DNA of 64,000 nt, from the NCBI GenBank assembly GCA_020248985.1, contig JADCGL010000017.1:240670-304669 (forward strand), given 5' to 3'. Positions within the stretch are counted from its first letter, which is position 1, and every line of letters starts with the position of its first letter. The position numbers and the translations under genes were made by a program. The notes beneath the pieces were generated by a model that saw nothing but the letters and a program-made list of their open reading frames with translations, ran no database searches and had not been told where the DNA came from. Of the stretch, positions 9,792-18,139 are shown piece by piece. The stretch is from Telmatospirillum sp. Its GTDB lineage: Bacteria > Pseudomonadota > Alphaproteobacteria > CACIAM-22H2.

Positions 9792-9961
9792 GGGCAAAAC
9801 CTCGAATTTCCGGGCGGGCGGCGGGTTTTAGCAACCAAGCCGCCCGTCGGCAACAAGGGCCCGCATTCGCGGGGGCCTGCACCCCGGTTGACAGGGCGGG
9901 CCGGACGTGGCATGTCCCGCGCCCGTTCCAAAACGGGCGATTTTTCGGGGAGCTTCCAGGT

Positions 9962-10288
9962 ATGTCGAAAGCCGAATGGGGTTTGAAGCGGACGTGCCAA
10001 TCGTGCGGCGCGCGTTTCTACGACCTTACGAAAAGCCCGATCGAGTGCCCGAAATGCGGTGCGGAGTACGATCCGGAAGTGCTGTTGAAGTCGCGCCGCG
10101 GCAAGGCCCCGGCAGCGGCGCCGAAGCCCGTGCCCGTGCCGGTCGCCGACGACGTGGACGCGATCGAGCCTGCGGTGGGCGACGAGGCCGAGGAAGAGGA
10201 TGCGGTCATCGAGGACACCTCGGAGCTGGGCGAGGACGAAGAGGATGTGGCCGAAGTCATCGAGAACGTCGAAGACGAGGAACGTTGA
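9962..10288 (+). CDS. TIGR02300 / FYDLN-acid zinc-ribbon protein
   Basis: A 108-residue protein. The N-terminal zinc-ribbon has CQSCGARFYDL (residues 12-22) and CPKCGAEYDP; the FYDL string names the family. After residue 45 the protein turns Pro/Ala-rich and then extremely acidic (runs of E and D to the C-terminus). The family is essentially confined to alphaproteobacteria and its function is not established. It lies upstream of tRNA-Ala, the island insertion site. Confidence 0.9.
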   Translation: MSKAEWGLKRTCQSCGARFYDLTKSPIECPKCGAEYDPEVLLKSRRGKAPAAAPKPVPVPVADDVDAIEPAVGDEAEEEDAVIEDTSELGEDEEDVAEVIENVEDEER

Positions 10289-10357
10289 CCGCCGCATCGG
10301 TTCGGCATAAATAACCGCCTGCCGCCCGCGGGTCCCATCCCGTCGGCCACGAATTTC

Positions 10358-10433
10358 GGGGCCATAGCTCAGCTGGGAGAGCGCCGCAATGGCATTGCGG
10401 AGGTCAGCGGTTCGATCCCGCTTGGCTCCACCA
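10358..10433 (+). tRNA. tRNA-Ala (anticodon GGC), hybrid gene at the island's left junction
   Basis: A 76-nt gene that folds as a standard cloverleaf. The acceptor stem GGGGCCA pairs with TGGCTCC and includes the G3:U70 wobble pair that identifies alanine tRNA. The D arm is GCTC...GAGC, the anticodon stem CCGCA/TGCGG encloses loop ATGGCAT with anticodon GGC, and the T arm AGCGG TTCGATC CCGCT is followed by the discriminator A and an encoded CCA. Its last 47 nt are repeated exactly at 59,239-59,285, so the 3' half now present was supplied by the integrated island and keeps the tRNA functional. Confidence 0.96.
10387..10433 (+). repeat. attL core: 47-bp direct repeat (tRNA-Ala anticodon stem to CCA)
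   Basis: The 47 bases from the anticodon stem of tRNA-Ala to the CCA end are identical to 59,239-59,285; the flanking bases differ on both sides. This is the usual attachment-site structure for tyrosine integrases that use tRNA genes, with strand exchange expected near the anticodon stem-loop. Confidence 0.95.
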
Positions 10434-10439
10434 TATAAA

Positions 10440-10476
10440 ACAAGGGCTTAGCCGGAAACGGCTAGGCCCTTGTTCA
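10440..10476 (+). terminator. Island-encoded terminator-like hairpin behind tRNA-Ala
   Basis: A long hairpin (ACAAGGGC-t-TAGCC, loop GGAAAC, GGCTA-g-GCCCTTGT at 10440-10473) begins 6 nt after the tRNA CCA. The run of T after it is weak. It replaces the host terminator that was pushed to the far side of the island (59,293-59,328). Confidence 0.65.
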
Positions 10477-10481
10477 TTTGA

Positions 10482-10501
10482 TTCTACCACCGTTCTACCA
10501 C
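10482..10501 (+). promoter_or_regulatory. Putative integrase arm-type site near attL
   Basis: Two copies of TTCTACCAC in tandem with an 11-bp period, about one helical turn, start 48 bp inside the left junction. The same 20-bp block with one mismatch occurs near attR at 59,125-59,144. The placement at both ends and the helical spacing suggest arm-type binding sites of the island integrase. Confidence 0.6.
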
Positions 10502-10658
10502 GGCAATGGCAAGATCTGGCATTTTACGGCATGGCTTTGAGCCCAAAAATCTTTACTCCAGAGAGTCGGGGCCGCTCTCAGCGACCTGCAAAACGTTTAT
10601 TTTGTACCTTGGCGAAATTTTCTCCGCGCATACATTGAGCTGCGGAAGGAGAAAAATT

Positions 10659-10856
10659 ATGACTGCACGCGATAACTATAGAGCCCACCAAGCCGCTGAA
10701 TATCTTCAGATTTCTGAAAGTAATTTAGCTAAACGTCGAGTCGCCGGGTCTGGCCCCCAGTTTTGCAAACTTGGGCGGATCGTCGTGTACCGGCGTATCG
10801 ACCTTGACGCTTGGTTACACGAAAATTCCCGGGAAAGCACCTCGGAGGCGTCGTAG
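10659..10856 (+). CDS. AlpA/MerR-like helix-turn-helix protein (putative excisionase)
   Basis: A 65-residue DNA-binding protein. YRAHQAAEYLQISESNLAK (residues 7-25) is a winged-helix HTH_17/excisionase-type helix pair, followed by GPQFCKLGRIVVYRRIDLDAWL, the usual wing and recognition strand of AlpA-like proteins. AAGGAG lies 8 nt upstream of the ATG at 10659. Such small proteins at the end of an island opposite the integrase often act as recombination directionality factors or integrase activators. That role is inferred from the family and position. Confidence 0.75.
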   Translation: MTARDNYRAHQAAEYLQISESNLAKRRVAGSGPQFCKLGRIVVYRRIDLDAWLHENSRESTSEAS

Positions 10857-10990
10857 TAGGTCCGGTCCCCGGTCGCGGAGTAGGCGGGAGCGGCGCCGAC
10901 GGCCCGCGCGCCCTTTTGGGAACGCCGTAGCGGACCGACGGCAGCTCGGGCGGCCACCGATGACACCATAAACCTTCGGACGCTTTTGTC

Positions 10991-11340
10991 GCAGAACCCC
11001 GACACGCCTGGAGCGACGACTTCGTCTCGGCCCAGCTCCACAAAGGCCGGTCGGTGAGACCCCGGACGTTGATCGACGAATACACCAGGGAATGCCTTGC
11101 GATCCGGGTCGCCCAACGGATTAACGCTTCGACTTCATAGCGACGCTCGCCGATACGATGTTGAGACATGGCATCCCTGTGCACATATGTTCAGACAACG
11201 GACCGGAGATGACTGCGAAGGTCGTGCGGGATTGGCTTGCCCAGATCGGCTCGAAGACACTTTTCATTGAGCCAGGCGGCCCCTGGAAAAACGGCTATTG
11301 CGAGAGCTTCAAGGTCGGTGCCAACTTGGGCCAAAGCTGA
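10991..11340 (+). pseudogene. IS3-family transposase (OrfB) remnant, frameshifted and truncated
   Basis: One frame from 10991 gives AEPRHAWSDDFVSAQLHKGR and then RTLIDEYTRECLAIRVAQRI, typical of the rve integrase core of IS3-family OrfB; it stops at a TAG near 11140. A second frame continues with RHGIPVHICSDNGPE and EPGGPWKNGYCESF, which includes the second catalytic Asp region and the family NGYCESF motif, and is then cut off at 11340. The reading-frame break and the missing ends show it is dead. Confidence 0.85.
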
Positions 11341-11972
11341 CCCGGAATTTAAATTATTACGAAGATGGGGAATAAGAAGGTCGCGATGGGAACTGTATTT
11401 AAATATTTGCGAAGATGAGGATAAGCAAATGACAATATAATCTTACAATATGCATAACATTGTAAATTTACCTTTTTTCTCTTTGGTTTAAGGATATAAA
11501 TGATAGTTTTGAAGCTTTCCAGCCGAACTAAAGCTTTGCGAAATGCAATAGGTCCGACAGGACGGTTCAGTTTGTAAAATGAAATCCACCAAAGATGGGC
11601 TTAAGAGCTACCTAATAGAGCTAAGAACACGAGCCAATCCCACCGAAGCGCACTAAACCAAGAAGCCTCTTCGACAGGGGAAGTAAGGGAACGTTTCTTG
11701 GGTGACCGGCCCCCAAAAGCCGCAGGCGACGTTGATGGAAAATTATTCGTCTCGGTCTGACATAGGCACAATGACCTCGAGCCGCACCAAACCAACGGGG
11801 TAGAGGCCATCGAGAAATCGGTTTTGGTGATCTTTACGCTTATAGAAATTATGTATGAGTGAGACGTTTTTTGAATTTCTTGTCTGGCCATGCGCCAGAA
11901 TGCTGATGCCCGGATCCTAGTCATTTATCCAAGCAATAAACGACCTCCCTTACCTCCACTACGACAGCCAAT
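11341..11972. other. AT-rich non-coding stretch with a 50-bp-spaced imperfect repeat
   Basis: No convincing gene is seen on either strand. The first 200 bp are strikingly AT-rich for this genome. Two related segments of about 28 bp (11348-11376 and 11398-11425, both beginning TTTAAATTATTACG or TTTAAATATTTGCG) lie 50 bp apart. The rest contains only short open frames without recognisable sequence. This is probably foreign DNA left behind by insertion and decay. Confidence 0.6.
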
Positions 11973-12251
11973 CTATTTCTTGCGGGTTGGAGAGAGAGAG
12001 CCATTGTCCGCTTTGGACCGACTCGTGTTTCGCGCGGCTGGCCGTTTTCCCCTGGAACCAGGATTCTTCGGGTAGTCCTCAGGCCCGAGGCGTTCGATGA
12101 GAAGGCCGAGATGAGCCGGTGGCGTGCGCTTGCCGATCTCCCAGAATTGAACAGTTACGACCGCCACTTTGAGGATTGCAGCCGCTTGCTTTTGAGTGAG
12201 GTTGTTCAATTTGCGCCATTCGAAAATGTCGGCGCCTGAAAAGCCCGTCAT
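11973..12251 (-). CDS. XRE-type helix-turn-helix regulator
   Basis: A 92-residue protein. The N-terminal 55 residues form a Cro/CI-type HTH: FEWRKLNNLTQKQAAAILKV, then VVTVQFWEIGKRTPPAHL. The C-terminus is short, basic and unstructured, ending SPTRKK. It is divergent from the AAA+ ATPase gene; the intergenic region holds a strong promoter for the ATPase with a perfect palindrome inside it. The likely role is repression of the ATPase gene, possibly also of itself. The family is clear; the target is inferred from position. Confidence 0.8.
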   Translation of the reverse strand: MTGFSGADIFEWRKLNNLTQKQAAAILKVAVVTVQFWEIGKRTPPAHLGLLIERLGPEDYPKNPGSRGKRPAARNTSRSKADNGSLSPTRKK

Positions 12252-12336
12252 GTGACCACCAATGTCGTTTCGGCATGTGCTTCGCGCCTGATGTTACCGG
12301 CGCAGGTATTTAGCAGCGCACCATAACAGACATCGC

Positions 12337-12366
12337 TTGACAACACATACAATGTATGTGTATAGT
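12337..12366 (+). promoter_or_regulatory. Promoter with embedded 19-bp palindromic operator for the AAA+ ATPase gene
   Basis: TTGACA at 12337-12342 and TATAGT at 12361-12366 are separated by 18 bp, close to the sigma-70 consensus. The spacer contains the perfect palindrome ACACATACAATGTATGTGT (12343-12361). A protein bound there would block RNA polymerase; the divergent XRE protein is the obvious candidate. The predicted transcript starts about 12373, which supports translation from ATG 12398 rather than upstream ATGs. Confidence 0.8.
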
Positions 12367-12397
12367 CTTCATGTCAACTTCAATGAGGATCCCTGCG

Positions 12398-13783
12398 ATG
12401 GCCAACGAAAACCCGCTTCCCGATTCGGGGGCCGCCAAGATCTGGACCAAGGGACCGTGCCGTTATGTTCCGGCATCGGATCGGCACCGGATGGCGGATT
12501 TCATCCGTGAGGCGGCCGGCTCGGCCCTGTCAATCCGGTCGGACATGAACCTCGTCGAGGCACCGAAGGAGCCCCTGTTTGCGCTCGCAGTCCAGGCGAA
12601 GCGAATGGAACTGGGTCTAGATGTGATCGGCTCAATCCTCGTGCTTGCCGTGGTCCGTGGATCGACGGTCGCATTACCGGCGATGGCCCAGTCACTTGAG
12701 GCGTACCTTGAGGCACGCTCTGCGGAAGCGAACCGTCTCGGCGGGGGCTTCGACGAGCGGCTAGAACTGAAGCAGGCACTCCGAGACGTCCGGACACGCA
12801 TGAGTACGATCTCAATAATCGATGAATTTGACAAACTCCAAAAGGAGCTCATTGCCGCTGGCAATGCCTTGACGCTTGGCGAGGCCTGGGGACAGTTCCA
12901 TCGAACCGGGAACAACGGAACGACCCATCGGGTCGTCGCACCAAAACTCAAGAATTTGCGCCATATCGAAGGTGGCGAAGAAGAATTCCGCATTTTGACG
13001 GCCCCGATGCCGCTTTGGAAGTCGCCAGTTCCCGTAGAAACACTTGCAGCAGTCCTGAGCCTCGAGTTCCCGCACCTAGCAAAGGTCACGGGCGAGATCG
13101 CGGCATTCGTGGCCGGTGGCTCGGCGGCCTCCCTGCGCCCTATTCTGCTGGTTGGCCCGGCGGCGATCGGCAAAGACAGCATCTTGCGTCGGGCGGCCGA
13201 ACTCGTCGGCCGCCCACATCGCGAATACGATCTAGCCGGTTCGTCGGACAGTCGTATCCTTCGAGGGACGGCGAAGGGTTGGTCGACTGCATCGCCGAGC
13301 TTTGCGGTCACAGTGTGCGCGCAGCATCACTGTCCCAATCCGCTTATTCAGTATTCGGAGTTAGACCGCGCCGGCGGCGGCCGCCACAATGGGGTGGTGC
13401 ATGAGACGTTGCTGGCGCTATGCGAACCTTCAACGCGGAAGAAGTGGTTCGATGACGGCCTCGGATCGGAGGTCGATCTTGGCGACGTAGCACTCGTGTT
13501 CACGGCGAATGGGATCGACGACACACCCCAACCTCTGCTGACCCGCCTTCGAATCCTCCATCTCGATCGCCCGGCTCCGGAACACGTCGCGGAGATATTA
13601 GAGCAGGCACGCCGCCGCTATGCCGCAGAGCTCAACGTAAGCATCGAAGACTTACCCGAGATCCGGCCTGAAGCGGTCGAGAAGCTCAAGGTCGTCGCGC
13701 GCGCGGGGAGGTTCCAGTTGCGCCTTGCCGACCGGGTCGTGCGGGCTCTTGGCGATCGGCGGAAAGGGCGACCGGCGCATTAA
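12398..13783 (+). CDS. Lon-like AAA+ ATPase without protease domain
   Basis: A 461-residue ATPase. The N-terminal 230 residues include a helical, partly coiled region (EFDKLQKELIAAGNALTL) that I do not recognise. The C-terminal AAA+ core resembles the Lon ATPase domain: Walker A LLVGPAAIGKDS (about 251-261), a Lon-like substrate loop RGTAKGWSTASPS, a Walker B region reading LIQYSELD in place of the usual DE pair, LLALCEPS, sensor-1 FTAN, and an arginine-finger segment LLTRLRILHLD. There is no Ser-Lys protease domain. The start at 12398 has GAGGAT 8 nt upstream and follows the predicted transcription start. It may be a regulatory or chaperone ATPase, possibly part of a stress or defence pair with the XRE protein. 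Confidence 0.75.
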   Translation: MANENPLPDSGAAKIWTKGPCRYVPASDRHRMADFIREAAGSALSIRSDMNLVEAPKEPLFALAVQAKRMELGLDVIGSILVLAVVRGSTVALPAMAQSLEAYLEARSAEANRLGGGFDERLELKQALRDVRTRMSTISIIDEFDKLQKELIAAGNALTLGEAWGQFHRTGNNGTTHRVVAPKLKNLRHIEGGEEEFRILTAPMPLWKSPVPVETLAAVLSLEFPHLAKVTGEIAAFVAGGSAASLRPILLVGPAAIGKDSILRRAAELVGRPHREYDLAGSSDSRILRGTAKGWSTASPSFAVTVCAQHHCPNPLIQYSELDRAGGGRHNGVVHETLLALCEPSTRKKWFDDGLGSEVDLGDVALVFTANGIDDTPQPLLTRLRILHLDRPAPEHVAEILEQARRRYAAELNVSIEDLPEIRPEAVEKLKVVARAGRFQLRLADRVVRALGDRRKGRPAH

Positions 13784-13831
13784 AATTCCAATCTCACCGC
13801 ATCAGGTAACCTAGCCCGGAGAAAACACAAA

Positions 13832-14056
13832 ATGATCGACGCCATCATCAACGTTATCCAATTCGACGAATTCGTCGTCGCCCTTGCTGGGCATCTGGCC
13901 ACCGAGGTTTCGGCAAAAGTGACGTTCACGGCCGTAAAAGCGTTCGGTATCGCCATGATTGGTGCTTTGGCTTTGCCGCGTTCGGAAGCCACACCGCAGC
14001 CAACCATCTCGCCGCGCCGAAGAGTCCGAAAACGTAAGGCGTCGAAGGCTAACTGA
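13832..14056 (+). CDS. Small hypothetical protein downstream of the AAA+ ATPase
   Basis: A 74-residue frame with GGAG upstream of its ATG, 48 bp after the ATPase stop. The first 45 residues are hydrophobic or amphipathic (FDEFVVALAGHLATEVSA, FGIAMIGALALP) and the end is very basic (SPRRRVRKRKASKAN). I do not recognise it. Its stop overlaps the start of an IS3 fragment, so the original protein may have been longer. It could be a partner of the ATPase or a chance frame. Confidence 0.4.
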   Translation: MIDAIINVIQFDEFVVALAGHLATEVSAKVTFTAVKAFGIAMIGALALPRSEATPQPTISPRRRVRKRKASKAN

Positions 14057-14327
14057 GTTCGCCGGTCAGATGCTCGGCCAGTGGGCGTATCTGAACAAGA
14101 TTGAGCTCGACTACTCAAGGCCAGGAAAGCCAACAGACAACGGGCTCGTCGAGGCGTTCAACGGTCGCCTTCGTGCCGAGTGCCTGAATGCCTCATGGTT
14201 CATATCGATGGCCGATGCCCGGCAGCGCATCGAAGAATGGAGGACAGACTTCAACACCGAACGACCTCACATGGCACTCGGCGGCTTGACGCCGAAGGCC
14301 TTCGCAGACCAAATAGATCGTGCCTGA
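14049..14327 (+). pseudogene. IS3-family transposase OrfB, C-terminal fragment
   Basis: The frame from about 14049 reads LTEFAGQMLGQWAYLNK, LDYSRPGKPTDNGLVEAFNG, RAECLNASWFISMADARQRI and NTERPHMALGGLTPKAFA. This is the last ~90 residues of an IS2/IS3-type transposase, ending at a natural stop. The N-terminal two thirds, including the first catalytic Asp residues, are missing. The following ~45 bp (GGACCCAAGTTCGGGGCAGG) look like the right end of such an element. Confidence 0.85.
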
Positions 14328-14371
14328 AAACTCGCTTAGCGAATGGACCCAAGTTCGGGGCAGGACCGTTC

Positions 14372-14818
14372 CAAACTGATTATCTCAATCAGCCTGGTCA
14401 AAGAAAACCCGGTCAGGTCAAATCGGCGACACCGTTTGCTCAAAGTTTTTGATAGAATTTGTCATCTTCGCTTCAATGAAGGTTAGACGACTACAGGACG
14501 AAGAAAATCCCGGTCGTCCGGGCGGTAGCGGCGCTTAAGTCGATACGATTCAATCCTCCCGACCGTTCTCACAACGAACACACATAAAGGGTAGCAAGTT
14601 GAGCAACATGGCTGTCCACACGAGTACTCCACTGGATCTGTAGGTATCGGCAAATTCGGATACCTGTTGTTTGTGCTAGTTCGCCAGAAGACCCGCAACA
14701 ACATCACTTGATTAAGGTTGGACGGAGATCGAGGTGCGCATGTTACGAATTTCTTGTGCCGTTAGACTTCACGAACTAGGAACCAGACGAGCTCCAACAC
14801 AGACATGTCGACAGTCCA
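14372..14818. other. Non-coding gap between an IS remnant and the catabolic cluster
   Basis: Nothing convincing is seen on either strand: short open frames have no recognisable protein signature and no ribosome-binding sites. It marks the left edge of the catabolic cluster. Confidence 0.5.
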
Positions 14819-15535
14819 TCAGCCGCCAGCACCGCGCGCCGTTGCAAACCCTGCAAGATGATGCAGAACTTCGTCAGCTTTCATGACGTCGGCGTACTTG
14901 TGATGCAGATCGAAAAGGTTGATCTTGTGGATCAGATCCGAGCGATCGAAGGTGCATTCTTCGACTACCGAAATGTGATATCCGCCCGAATAGCCATCAA
15001 TACAAGTTGCTCTGACGCAGCCTGAAGTGCTCTCGCCGCACACGATTAGGCTGCGCACCCCAAGCATCGTAAGGTGCGATCCCAGAGGTGTTCCGGCGAA
15101 CGCCGAGGCGCGCTGTTTGACGATGACAACATCTTCCGGCGCCGGCGACAGTTCGGGATGGATTTCGTAGTCGTCGGGCGATGAAGTCATCCGCTGCCGA
15201 CGTGTCGGTTCGACCCCGCCTGGCTTGCTTTGTGGACGCGCATCCGACGTGCTGTAGAAAATGGGGATGCTTGCGCGTCGGGCTACCTCAAGGAGTCTCT
15301 TTGTTGGGTCCAGCGCATTCCAGGCGTTGATTCCGCACGAACTGGGCCACTGCGCCTGAACGTCGACTGGCGGCTTGCGGCCGCCACGATATGCCGAGTT
15401 ATAGAGATCGACGGCGATGATGGCAGGGCTCGGCCCCACGAACGTGCGACGGGCGTAGGCACTGTAGATCGTGAGCGTGTCGCGATCGACCACGTCTTTC
15501 CAGCAGTGGTCTTCAAACGCTTCGATCTCTGCCAT
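14819..15535 (-). CDS. Isochorismatase-like amidohydrolase (N-carbamoylsarcosine amidase type)
   Basis: A 238-residue cysteine hydrolase. The catalytic triad can be placed at Asp43 (AIIAVDLYN), Lys140 (VVIVKQRASAF) and Cys173 (GESTSGCVRATCIDGYSGGY, with the cis-peptide region just before). This layout is that of N-carbamoylsarcosine amidases, maleamate amidases such as NicF, and ureidoacrylate hydrolases, which release ammonia or carbamate from small amides. It is the last gene of a minus-strand run with the MFS transporter, a TauD-like oxygenase and a hydroxyacyl-CoA dehydrogenase. Amide hydrolysis late in an N-heterocycle pathway is plausible. Confidence 0.85.
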   Translation of the reverse strand: MAEIEAFEDHCWKDVVDRDTLTIYSAYARRTFVGPSPAIIAVDLYNSAYRGGRKPPVDVQAQWPSSCGINAWNALDPTKRLLEVARRASIPIFYSTSDARPQSKPGGVEPTRRQRMTSSPDDYEIHPELSPAPEDVVIVKQRASAFAGTPLGSHLTMLGVRSLIVCGESTSGCVRATCIDGYSGGYHISVVEECTFDRSDLIHKINLFDLHHKYADVMKADEVLHHLAGFATARGAGG

Positions 15536-15588
15536 GGTTCAAGGCTCCTGATCTGTGAATTGGGTGGCGATGCGCGATGCGCCCGGAA

Positions 15589-16896
15589 TCAATTTTGGGC
15601 GCTGAGACCCGACCGGAACTCAGGATGAGCCACCGGCTTCCCAGTCGATGCATCCGGCCTGCTATCGCCTGCCTCGATGAAGGTGACCGCAATTGCGGCC
15701 ACGAAGCACAGCAGTCCGGAAATCACGAAGGCAGAAAAGTAGTCGCTATATGTCACTCGGATCAGCGCTGCAAAGGCGGCCGCCGAGGCCCCTCCCAACT
15801 GGTGGCACACGAACACCCAGCCGAATACCAGTGGTGCGCGCTCGCGACCAAACGTATTGGTCAGTATGCGGACGGTCGGTGAGACGGTCGCGAACCAACC
15901 CAGACCGAAAAATGCAGCAAATATCGACATGGTGTAGATATCGTCAAACGAGAACGGCAGATAGAGGAGCGATACCCCTCTGACGCCGTAATAGATCGCC
16001 AACAGGCTGCGATTGTCGAACTTGTCCGAAAGCCAGCCCGACAGGGAAGTGCCAAAGAAATTGAACATACCCATCGTTGCGAGAAGCGCCGCTCCGGTGA
16101 TCTCCGAATATCCGTGATCGACGCAGGCAGGAATCAGGTGCGTCCCGAGCAATCCGTTCGTCGATGCGCCGCAGACAAAAAATGTCCCACTGATCAACCA
16201 AAAATTTCGGTTTGAACTTGCATTGCGAAGCGCCAGAAATGCGAGTGCAAAAGGATTTTCATGTCGGCTGGAGATCGGCTCGATCGGTTGCGTCTCGCCG
16301 TAAGGCAACATGCCCACGTCGGATGGCCGATCCCGGAAGAAAATCACGACGAGCGGCAGCAGCGTGCAAAGTACGCCAACGATGCAAACAAGCGTGATAC
16401 GCCATCCGTAGGCTGAATTGACGCTAGCCATCGCGGGCAGGAAAATCAGTTGGCCTGTCGCGGCAGCCCCCGAGAATATCCCGATGACTAGGCCTCGTTT
16501 CGTCGTGAACCATCTGGACGCGACCGTCGCGGCGAGAACCGTCGCCAGAAAGCCGGTACCCGTTCCGACGAGAACGCCCCACACGACGATCAACTGCCAG
16601 ACGTGCTCCATGAAGGCTGTCGATGCCATTGCCCCGGCGAGGACGAGAAGCGCGACGAGGATGCATCGCCGAACGCCATATCGTTCCATGATCGCGACCG
16701 CAAACGGCGCAATGAGCCCATAGAGCAGAAGATTCAAAGATACGGCGAAGCTGATCGTCGCCCGAGACCATCCGAACTCCTGCTCAAGCGGCAGTATCAG
16801 GACACCGGGCGTTGCCCGTATTCCGGCACCGGCCAAGAGGACGAGGCTTGTCACGCCGACGATGATCCAGCAATAGTCGATCGGCAGTTTTCTCAT
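15589..16896 (-). CDS. MFS transporter (oxalate/formate antiporter or monocarboxylate-like)
   Basis: A 435-residue membrane protein with about 12 hydrophobic segments in two halves. It begins LPIDYCWIIVGVTSLVLLAG and has EFGWSRATISFAVSLNLLL, the GW-R motif typical of the OFA and MCT-like branches of the major facilitator superfamily, and the loop LSGWLSDKFDNRS between TM8 and TM9. It should import an organic acid, probably the cluster's substrate or an intermediate. It is in one run with the neighbouring isochorismatase-like and TauD-like genes. Confidence 0.88.
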   Translation of the reverse strand: MRKLPIDYCWIIVGVTSLVLLAGAGIRATPGVLILPLEQEFGWSRATISFAVSLNLLLYGLIAPFAVAIMERYGVRRCILVALLVLAGAMASTAFMEHVWQLIVVWGVLVGTGTGFLATVLAATVASRWFTTKRGLVIGIFSGAAATGQLIFLPAMASVNSAYGWRITLVCIVGVLCTLLPLVVIFFRDRPSDVGMLPYGETQPIEPISSRHENPFALAFLALRNASSNRNFWLISGTFFVCGASTNGLLGTHLIPACVDHGYSEITGAALLATMGMFNFFGTSLSGWLSDKFDNRSLLAIYYGVRGVSLLYLPFSFDDIYTMSIFAAFFGLGWFATVSPTVRILTNTFGRERAPLVFGWVFVCHQLGGASAAAFAALIRVTYSDYFSAFVISGLLCFVAAIAVTFIEAGDSRPDASTGKPVAHPEFRSGLSAQN

Positions 16897-16961
16897 GATT
16901 TCGTGGTTCTTCTTCGTCCAGAATTTGAAGCGAACAGATCCTGCCGCTGAGCGAAATCCGT

Positions 16962-17786
16962 CTAGTATGGCTTCTCGCCTAGCAGCGTCAGTCGACGAAG
17001 CAGTCTGCGTTCGCTGGCGTCAAAATCCGTTCTAGCATGCAGGCAGGACCGATTGTCCCAGAACATCAGATCGCCGACGGTCCATACGTGCTCGTAAACA
17101 TAACTTCGCTGCTCTTGATGCGCGAAAAGCTCGTTCAAGATGGCATCACTTTCATCTCTCGGCATTCCGACGATGTACTGGGTCAGTAGCCTGTTTACAT
17201 AGAGCGCCTTTCGGCCCGTCGGAGGGTGTGTCCGGAAAATCGGATGAATGAAACTTCTGGGTCCGAGGTTCGCCGACGACGGGCGAAGCGTACTGACCGT
17301 GTCGTAGCTATGCATCGCTGACTTTCCAGACAGCGCGGCCTTAAGGTGTGTCGGCAGGTCGTCGTACGCCTCAAGCGCATTGGCGAAGAGGGTGTTCCCG
17401 CCTTTTGACGGAATCTCCAACGCATAGAGCATCGTTCCGGTCGCTGGCTTTTCGATATAGGTCTGATCCGAGTGGAAGTGCATTTCGCCGTCGGGTAGGG
17501 AGCCGATCAACTTCCCGTCTTCCCGAATGTTCGAGATCAGCATGATCGCGGGATTCGATTTCGCTGCACGCTCGGCGTTTGCCGTTTTTGCAAGCGGTCC
17601 GAAACGTTCTGCAAATCGTATCTGCGCGTCTTCGTCGATCTTTTGACCCCGGAACAGGATCACACAGTGCCTTTCCCACTCCTGCCGAATACGGGAAAAT
17701 TGGTTTTCGGTGAGGTCATCAGAAAGGTCGAAACCAACCGCTTCAGTGCCGATAGCTTCCGAAAGGGGCCTAAACTCAAGCGCCAT
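16962..17786 (-). CDS. TauD/TfdA-family Fe(II)/2-oxoglutarate dioxygenase
   Basis: A 274-residue non-haem iron oxygenase. The HxD motif is His105/Asp107 in MHFHSDQTY, the distal histidine is about His250 (SCLHARTDF), and the 2-oxoglutarate-binding arginine follows in RRLLRR. The N-terminus LEFRPLSEAIGTEAVGFDLS is typical of TfdA-like enzymes acting on aryloxy or other carboxylates. The start at 17786 is chosen because GGGAGAT lies 8 nt upstream. It is transcribed with the downstream MFS and isochorismatase-like genes. Confidence 0.9.
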   Translation of the reverse strand: MALEFRPLSEAIGTEAVGFDLSDDLTENQFSRIRQEWERHCVILFRGQKIDEDAQIRFAERFGPLAKTANAERAAKSNPAIMLISNIREDGKLIGSLPDGEMHFHSDQTYIEKPATGTMLYALEIPSKGGNTLFANALEAYDDLPTHLKAALSGKSAMHSYDTVSTLRPSSANLGPRSFIHPIFRTHPPTGRKALYVNRLLTQYIVGMPRDESDAILNELFAHQEQRSYVYEHVWTVGDLMFWDNRSCLHARTDFDASERRLLRRLTLLGEKPY

Positions 17787-18139
17787 GGAGTTATCTCCCA
17801 TGATCCGTTGCCGACAACGATAGACTGGAGAAACCTGTAGGAAGGTCGACCCACATTCGATCAACGGCGATCTTCAAGGCTTCTGCGAATGGCACCTCGC
17901 TCAGATTGCGCAGATCGGGTGGGGTAGACTGGGAGAAATCCCCAAATGAATAAGCACCAGCCATAGAAGTACGCATAGGAGTGCTGTGTTTAAGAGGTCT
18001 AGCGCAAAGACAGATACATTGGACTTCAAGCGAGCGTAGATCGGCATGTCCAATTACCTCAGCTAGGAGATTCAGCGAAATTGCGGCCCGGAGATCTTCA
18101 ATAGTCTACGGACGCGTTGAGCACGACGCACCAACATCG
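17787..18139. other. Intergenic region upstream of the TauD/TfdA gene
   Basis: 353 bp between two minus-strand genes. There is a short minus-strand open frame (17791-17976), but it has no recognisable family and would overlap the oxygenase start. I see no copy of the cluster's palindromic operator here, so the oxygenase is probably expressed from the promoter before the dehydrogenase gene or from an unrecognised one. Confidence 0.4.

Noticed and set aside
11601..11924. 107-codon open frame on the minus strand
   Set aside because: No ribosome-binding site, atypical composition and no recognisable motif; it lies in decayed DNA.
14483..14707. 74-codon open frame on the minus strand
   Set aside because: Cys/Val-rich translation without family resemblance and without a start signal; it is most likely chance.
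17791..17976. Short minus-strand open frame upstream of the TauD/TfdA gene
   Set aside because: It overlaps the promoter and ribosome-binding site of the oxygenase gene and has no recognisable family.
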